NCBI RefSeq assembly: GCF_013001025.1
Contig: NZ_CP053021.1
Location: forward strand, 1,364,001-1,428,000
Direction: 5' to 3'
DNA length: 64,000 nt
DNA from: Sphingobium yanoikuyae
GTDB taxonomy: Bacteria; Pseudomonadota; Alphaproteobacteria; Sphingomonadales; Sphingomonadaceae
The number at the start of each line of letters is the position of its first letter. Positions within the stretch are counted from its first letter, which is position 1. Below are positions 61,694 to 64,000 of the stretch, in pieces. A program made the position numbers and the translations under genes. The notes under the pieces were generated by a model. It saw only the letters and a list, made by a program, of their open reading frames with translations, made no database searches and was not told the DNA's origin.

Positions 61694-63366
61694 GCTTTCG
61701 TCCCGCCACCCTGCTGGCCCGGCTGCAACCCCTTGGCCGGGCGCTGATGCTGCCGATCGCGGTGCTGCCGATCGCGGCGCTGCTGCTGCGCCTTGGCCAG
61801 CCCGACATGCTCGCCATTCCCTTCATCGCGGCGGCCGGCGACGCGATCTTTTCCAATCTTGGCCTGCTCTTCGCCGCCGGTGTCGCCGTGGGCCTCGCCC
61901 GCGAAAATCATGGCGCGGCGAGCCTCGCCGGCGTGATCGCCTATCTGGTGACGACCGAGGGGGCGAAGGTGCTGCTGGTCCTGCCGCCCGACGTGGCGGA
62001 GGTGGCGCAGGCCGCCTGGCGCGCCAAGGAAATCGCCAAGGTCTCCGTGCCCGCCGGCATCCTGTCGGGCATCGTCGCGGGCCTGCTCTACAACCGCTTT
62101 TCCGACATCAAGCTGCCCGATTATCTGGCCTTCTTCGCGGGACGGCGCTTCGTGCCGATCGTCGCGGGGCTGGCCGGCCTGTTCGGCGCGCTCATGTTCG
62201 GCCTCGGCTTCCCCTGGATAGAGGCGGGGATCGATCGCCTCAGCCAATGGGTGGTGGCGGCCGGGCCGCTCGGCCTGTTCGTCTATGGCCTGCTCAACCG
62301 GTTGCTGCTGATTACCGGGCTGCACCATATCATCAACAATGTCGCCTGGTTCCTGCTTGGCGATTTCCATGGCGCGACCGGCGATATCAAGCGCTTCTTC
62401 GCGGGCGATCCGACTGCCGGCGGCTTCATGTCGGGCTTCTTCCCGGTGATGATGTTCGGCCTGCCGGCCGCCTGCCTTGCCATGTATCGCACCGCCTTGC
62501 CCGATCGGCGCAAGCGGGTCGGCGGCCTGCTGCTCAGTCTCGCGCTCACTTCCTTCCTTACCGGCGTGACCGAGCCGATCGAGTTCAGCTTCATCTTCCT
62601 GGCGCCGATCCTCTATGTCGTCCATGCGGTGCTGACCGGCCTGTCGATGGTCGTCATGGACGCGCTGGGCGTGAAGCTGGGTTTCGGCTTTTCCGCTGGC
62701 CTGTTCGACTATCTGATGAACTATGGCCTTGCGACCAAGCCGCTGATGCTGATCCCGGTCGGGCTTGTCTATTTCGCTGTCTATTATGCCACCTTCAGCT
62801 GGTGCATCCGCCGCTTCAACCTGAAGACGCCGGGGCGCGAGGATGAGCCCGCCGCTGCGGCCGAGATGCCAAGCGTGGCCGGTGCGCGCGGGCCAGCGAT
62901 GGTCGCGGCGCTGGGTGGCAAGGCCAATGTCCGATCGGTCGATGCCTGCACCACCCGGCTGCGGCTGGTGCTGGGCGACAGCGCAATCGCCGACGAGGCG
63001 CGGCTGCGGGCGCTGGGTGCGCGGGGTATCGTCCGCCTGCGCGATGGCGGCTTCCAGGTGGTGCTGGGGCCGATCGCCGATCAGGTCGCGGCGGAGATCC
63101 GCAGCGCGCTGGCCGGGCATGATCCGGCGCCAATCGCTGGCACGTCCGATCTGGTCGCGCTGCTCAAGCGCGCCGGTGTCCGCGCCGTCGAGCCGCGCGG
63201 CACGCGTTTGCTGGTGCGCGTCGATCGCCCCGCTGCCGTGGATGCGGAGGCGTTGCAGGGCGCGGGGGTCAAGGCCTGGGTCTTGCCGGCATCGGCCGAT
63301 GGCTGGCTGCACCTGATCCTGGGCGATCAGGCAGAGCCACTGGCGGATGCGTTGCGGGCTGCCTAG
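61690..63366 (+). CDS. nagE: PTS N-acetylglucosamine permease, IICB with second IIB-like domain
   Basis: A 558-aa inner-membrane PTS permease for GlcNAc uptake with phosphorylation. IIC domain with about 10 spans (1-380; GLHHIINNVAWFLLG and FLTGVTEPIEFSFIFLAP). IIB domain (about 395-475) with phospho-Cys420 in VDACTTRLRLVLG. A second IIB-like domain (about 485-558) aligns to the first (VRAVEPRGTRLLVRV) but has Arg at the Cys position, so it cannot be phosphorylated there. No IIA; that is in the preceding fusion. ATGA overlap with that gene; stop shares CTAG with the convergent ABC-F gene. Confidence 0.92.
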   Translation: MSFRPATLLARLQPLGRALMLPIAVLPIAALLLRLGQPDMLAIPFIAAAGDAIFSNLGLLFAAGVAVGLARENHGAASLAGVIAYLVTTEGAKVLLVLPPDVAEVAQAAWRAKEIAKVSVPAGILSGIVAGLLYNRFSDIKLPDYLAFFAGRRFVPIVAGLAGLFGALMFGLGFPWIEAGIDRLSQWVVAAGPLGLFVYGLLNRLLLITGLHHIINNVAWFLLGDFHGATGDIKRFFAGDPTAGGFMSGFFPVMMFGLPAACLAMYRTALPDRRKRVGGLLLSLALTSFLTGVTEPIEFSFIFLAPILYVVHAVLTGLSMVVMDALGVKLGFGFSAGLFDYLMNYGLATKPLMLIPVGLVYFAVYYATFSWCIRRFNLKTPGREDEPAAAAEMPSVAGARGPAMVAALGGKANVRSVDACTTRLRLVLGDSAIADEARLRALGARGIVRLRDGGFQVVLGPIADQVAAEIRSALAGHDPAPIAGTSDLVALLKRAGVRAVEPRGTRLLVRVDRPAAVDAEALQGAGVKAWVLPASADGWLHLILGDQAEPLADALRAA

Positions 63367-64000
63367 CCGAGTGCGATCCGGCGCGTGATGCCGATCGCAT
63401 CGAGAAAGCGCTCGTCATGGCTAACGACCAGCAGGGCGCCGTCATAGCTGCGCAGTCCCGCTTCCACTGCCTCGATGGCTTCGAGGTCGAGATGGTTGGT
63501 CGGCTCGTCGAGGATCAGCAGCGGCGGCGGCGCGCTGCCCAGCACACAGGCCAGGCCCGCGCGCAGCATCTGTCCGCCGCTGAGGCTCGCGACGCGCTGT
63601 AGCGCAGCGCCGCCGCGAAAACGGAAATGGGCGAGCAGGGCGCGACGGCCATTCTCGTCCAGTTCCGGGTGCAAGCGCGCGAGATTGTCCGCGATCGACA
63701 GCGTGGGATCGAGCAGCGCAGCGGTCTGGTCGAGCACGGCGTGACGCATTGGCCGGTCGATCCGCCCGGCGAGCGGCAGTAATGTGCCGGCCATGGTCGC
63801 AAGCAGGCTGGTCTTGCCCGATCCATTGGGCCCGGTGATGGCGATCCGTTCCGGCCCTTCGACCAGCAGGTCGACATGTTCCAGCAAGGGCATGGCGGGA
63901 TCATGGCCGACGCTGACATCGGTGAGGCGCAGGATGATCCGATCCGGCGCAAGGCCGGTCGAGGGCAGGGTAATGCGGATCGGTTCCAATATCTCGACCC
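63363..64000 (-). CDS. ABC-F family ATPase, N-terminal part beyond window
   Basis: The visible 212 codons are the C-terminal ATPase half of an ABC-F-type protein. Walker A ITGPNGSGKTSLLATM, signature LSGGQMLRAGLA, Walker B LLILDEPTNHLDLEAIEAVE, H-loop VVSHDERFLDAIG. Preceding residues fit the linker between two ATPase domains, and the frame stays open to the window edge. An in-frame TTG at 63989 is not a believable start. ABC-F proteins act on ribosomes or in antibiotic resistance and have no membrane part. The exact subfamily is not clear. Confidence 0.85.
   Translation of the reverse strand, partial: VEILEPIRITLPSTGLAPDRIILRLTDVSVGHDPAMPLLEHVDLLVEGPERIAITGPNGSGKTSLLATMAGTLLPLAGRIDRPMRHAVLDQTAALLDPTLSIADNLARLHPELDENGRRALLAHFRFRGGAALQRVASLSGGQMLRAGLACVLGSAPPPLLILDEPTNHLDLEAIEAVEAGLRSYDGALLVVSHDERFLDAIGITRRIALG

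Noticed and set aside
59630..63312. Two very long minus-strand open frames (about 680 and 700 aa)
   Set aside because: Antisense to the PTS fusion and nagE; composition is His/Arg/Gln/Gly-rich without motifs. Codon-position bias in GC-rich genes produces such frames.

Overview
The window is high-GC DNA from a single bacterial chromosome, almost certainly an alphaproteobacterium of the sphingomonad group (Sphingobium/Sphingomonas-like). That placement is inference. It rests on the TonB-dependent receptors, a GumD/EpsF/EpsL-style exopolysaccharide locus, a DUF2794 gene, and a nag locus with TonB receptor, hexosaminidase and a IIA-HPr-EI fusion. I saw no rRNA, tRNA, insertion sequence, CRISPR array or phage gene. 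The window cuts the first gene (a Kef-type antiporter) and the last (an ABC-F ATPase).

Layout. 1-15.5 kb is housekeeping: Kef antiporter, IscU/SufU-like scaffold, a LysR regulator divergent from an aldo/keto reductase, a YaiI/YqxD protein, a BaiN/HI0933-type flavoprotein, a hybrid histidine kinase, a class A PBP, a small membrane protein, an LplT-like transporter, pgsA-moaD-moaE, oxyR with a TauE-type permease, and cysE with DUF2794. 15.8-36.4 kb is an exopolysaccharide region. It has ugd and a secreted GH16 enzyme on the plus strand. On the minus strand runs a chain of overlapping genes from EpsL-like porin and Wza through an AAA ATPase, an EpsF-like co-polymerase, an EpsG-like protein that has lost its P-loop, a WecG/TagA transferase, Wzx, Wzy, four GT2 enzymes, a Tat-exported GH10 enzyme and an acyltransferase. 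A GumD-like priming transferase is encoded separately between two related single-span membrane proteins.

36.4-40.6 kb holds a TonB receptor divergent from a periplasmic protein and a di-heme peroxidase, with a ModE-type regulator at the end and a ModE-like palindrome in the divergent promoter. 40.7-45.3 kb has a large secreted orphan, corA and an AraC regulator. 45.3-50.9 kb is a probable catabolic island (TauD-type dioxygenase, two SDRs, a MaoC/FAS1-dehydratase-like protein) with two paralogous TetR regulators and a small secreted protein.

51-63.4 kb is a GlcNAc/chito-oligosaccharide utilisation locus. GntR regulator, SIS-type deaminase and nagA run leftward. TonB receptor, GH20 hexosaminidase, IIA-HPr-EI fusion and IICB permease run rightward. 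Near-identical operator-like sequences lie in front of each arm. The deaminase gene carries a frameshift that looks like an 8-nt deletion, so the pathway is probably broken at GlcN-6-P to Fru-6-P, unless this is a sequence error or another deaminase exists.

The strongest leads for something undescribed are the EPS export module, where the kinase-like partner lacks a nucleotide-binding loop while a coupled AAA ATPase keeps one; the paired QF-x-SRWAG membrane proteins beside the priming transferase; and the ModE-linked TonB receptor/peroxidase locus.
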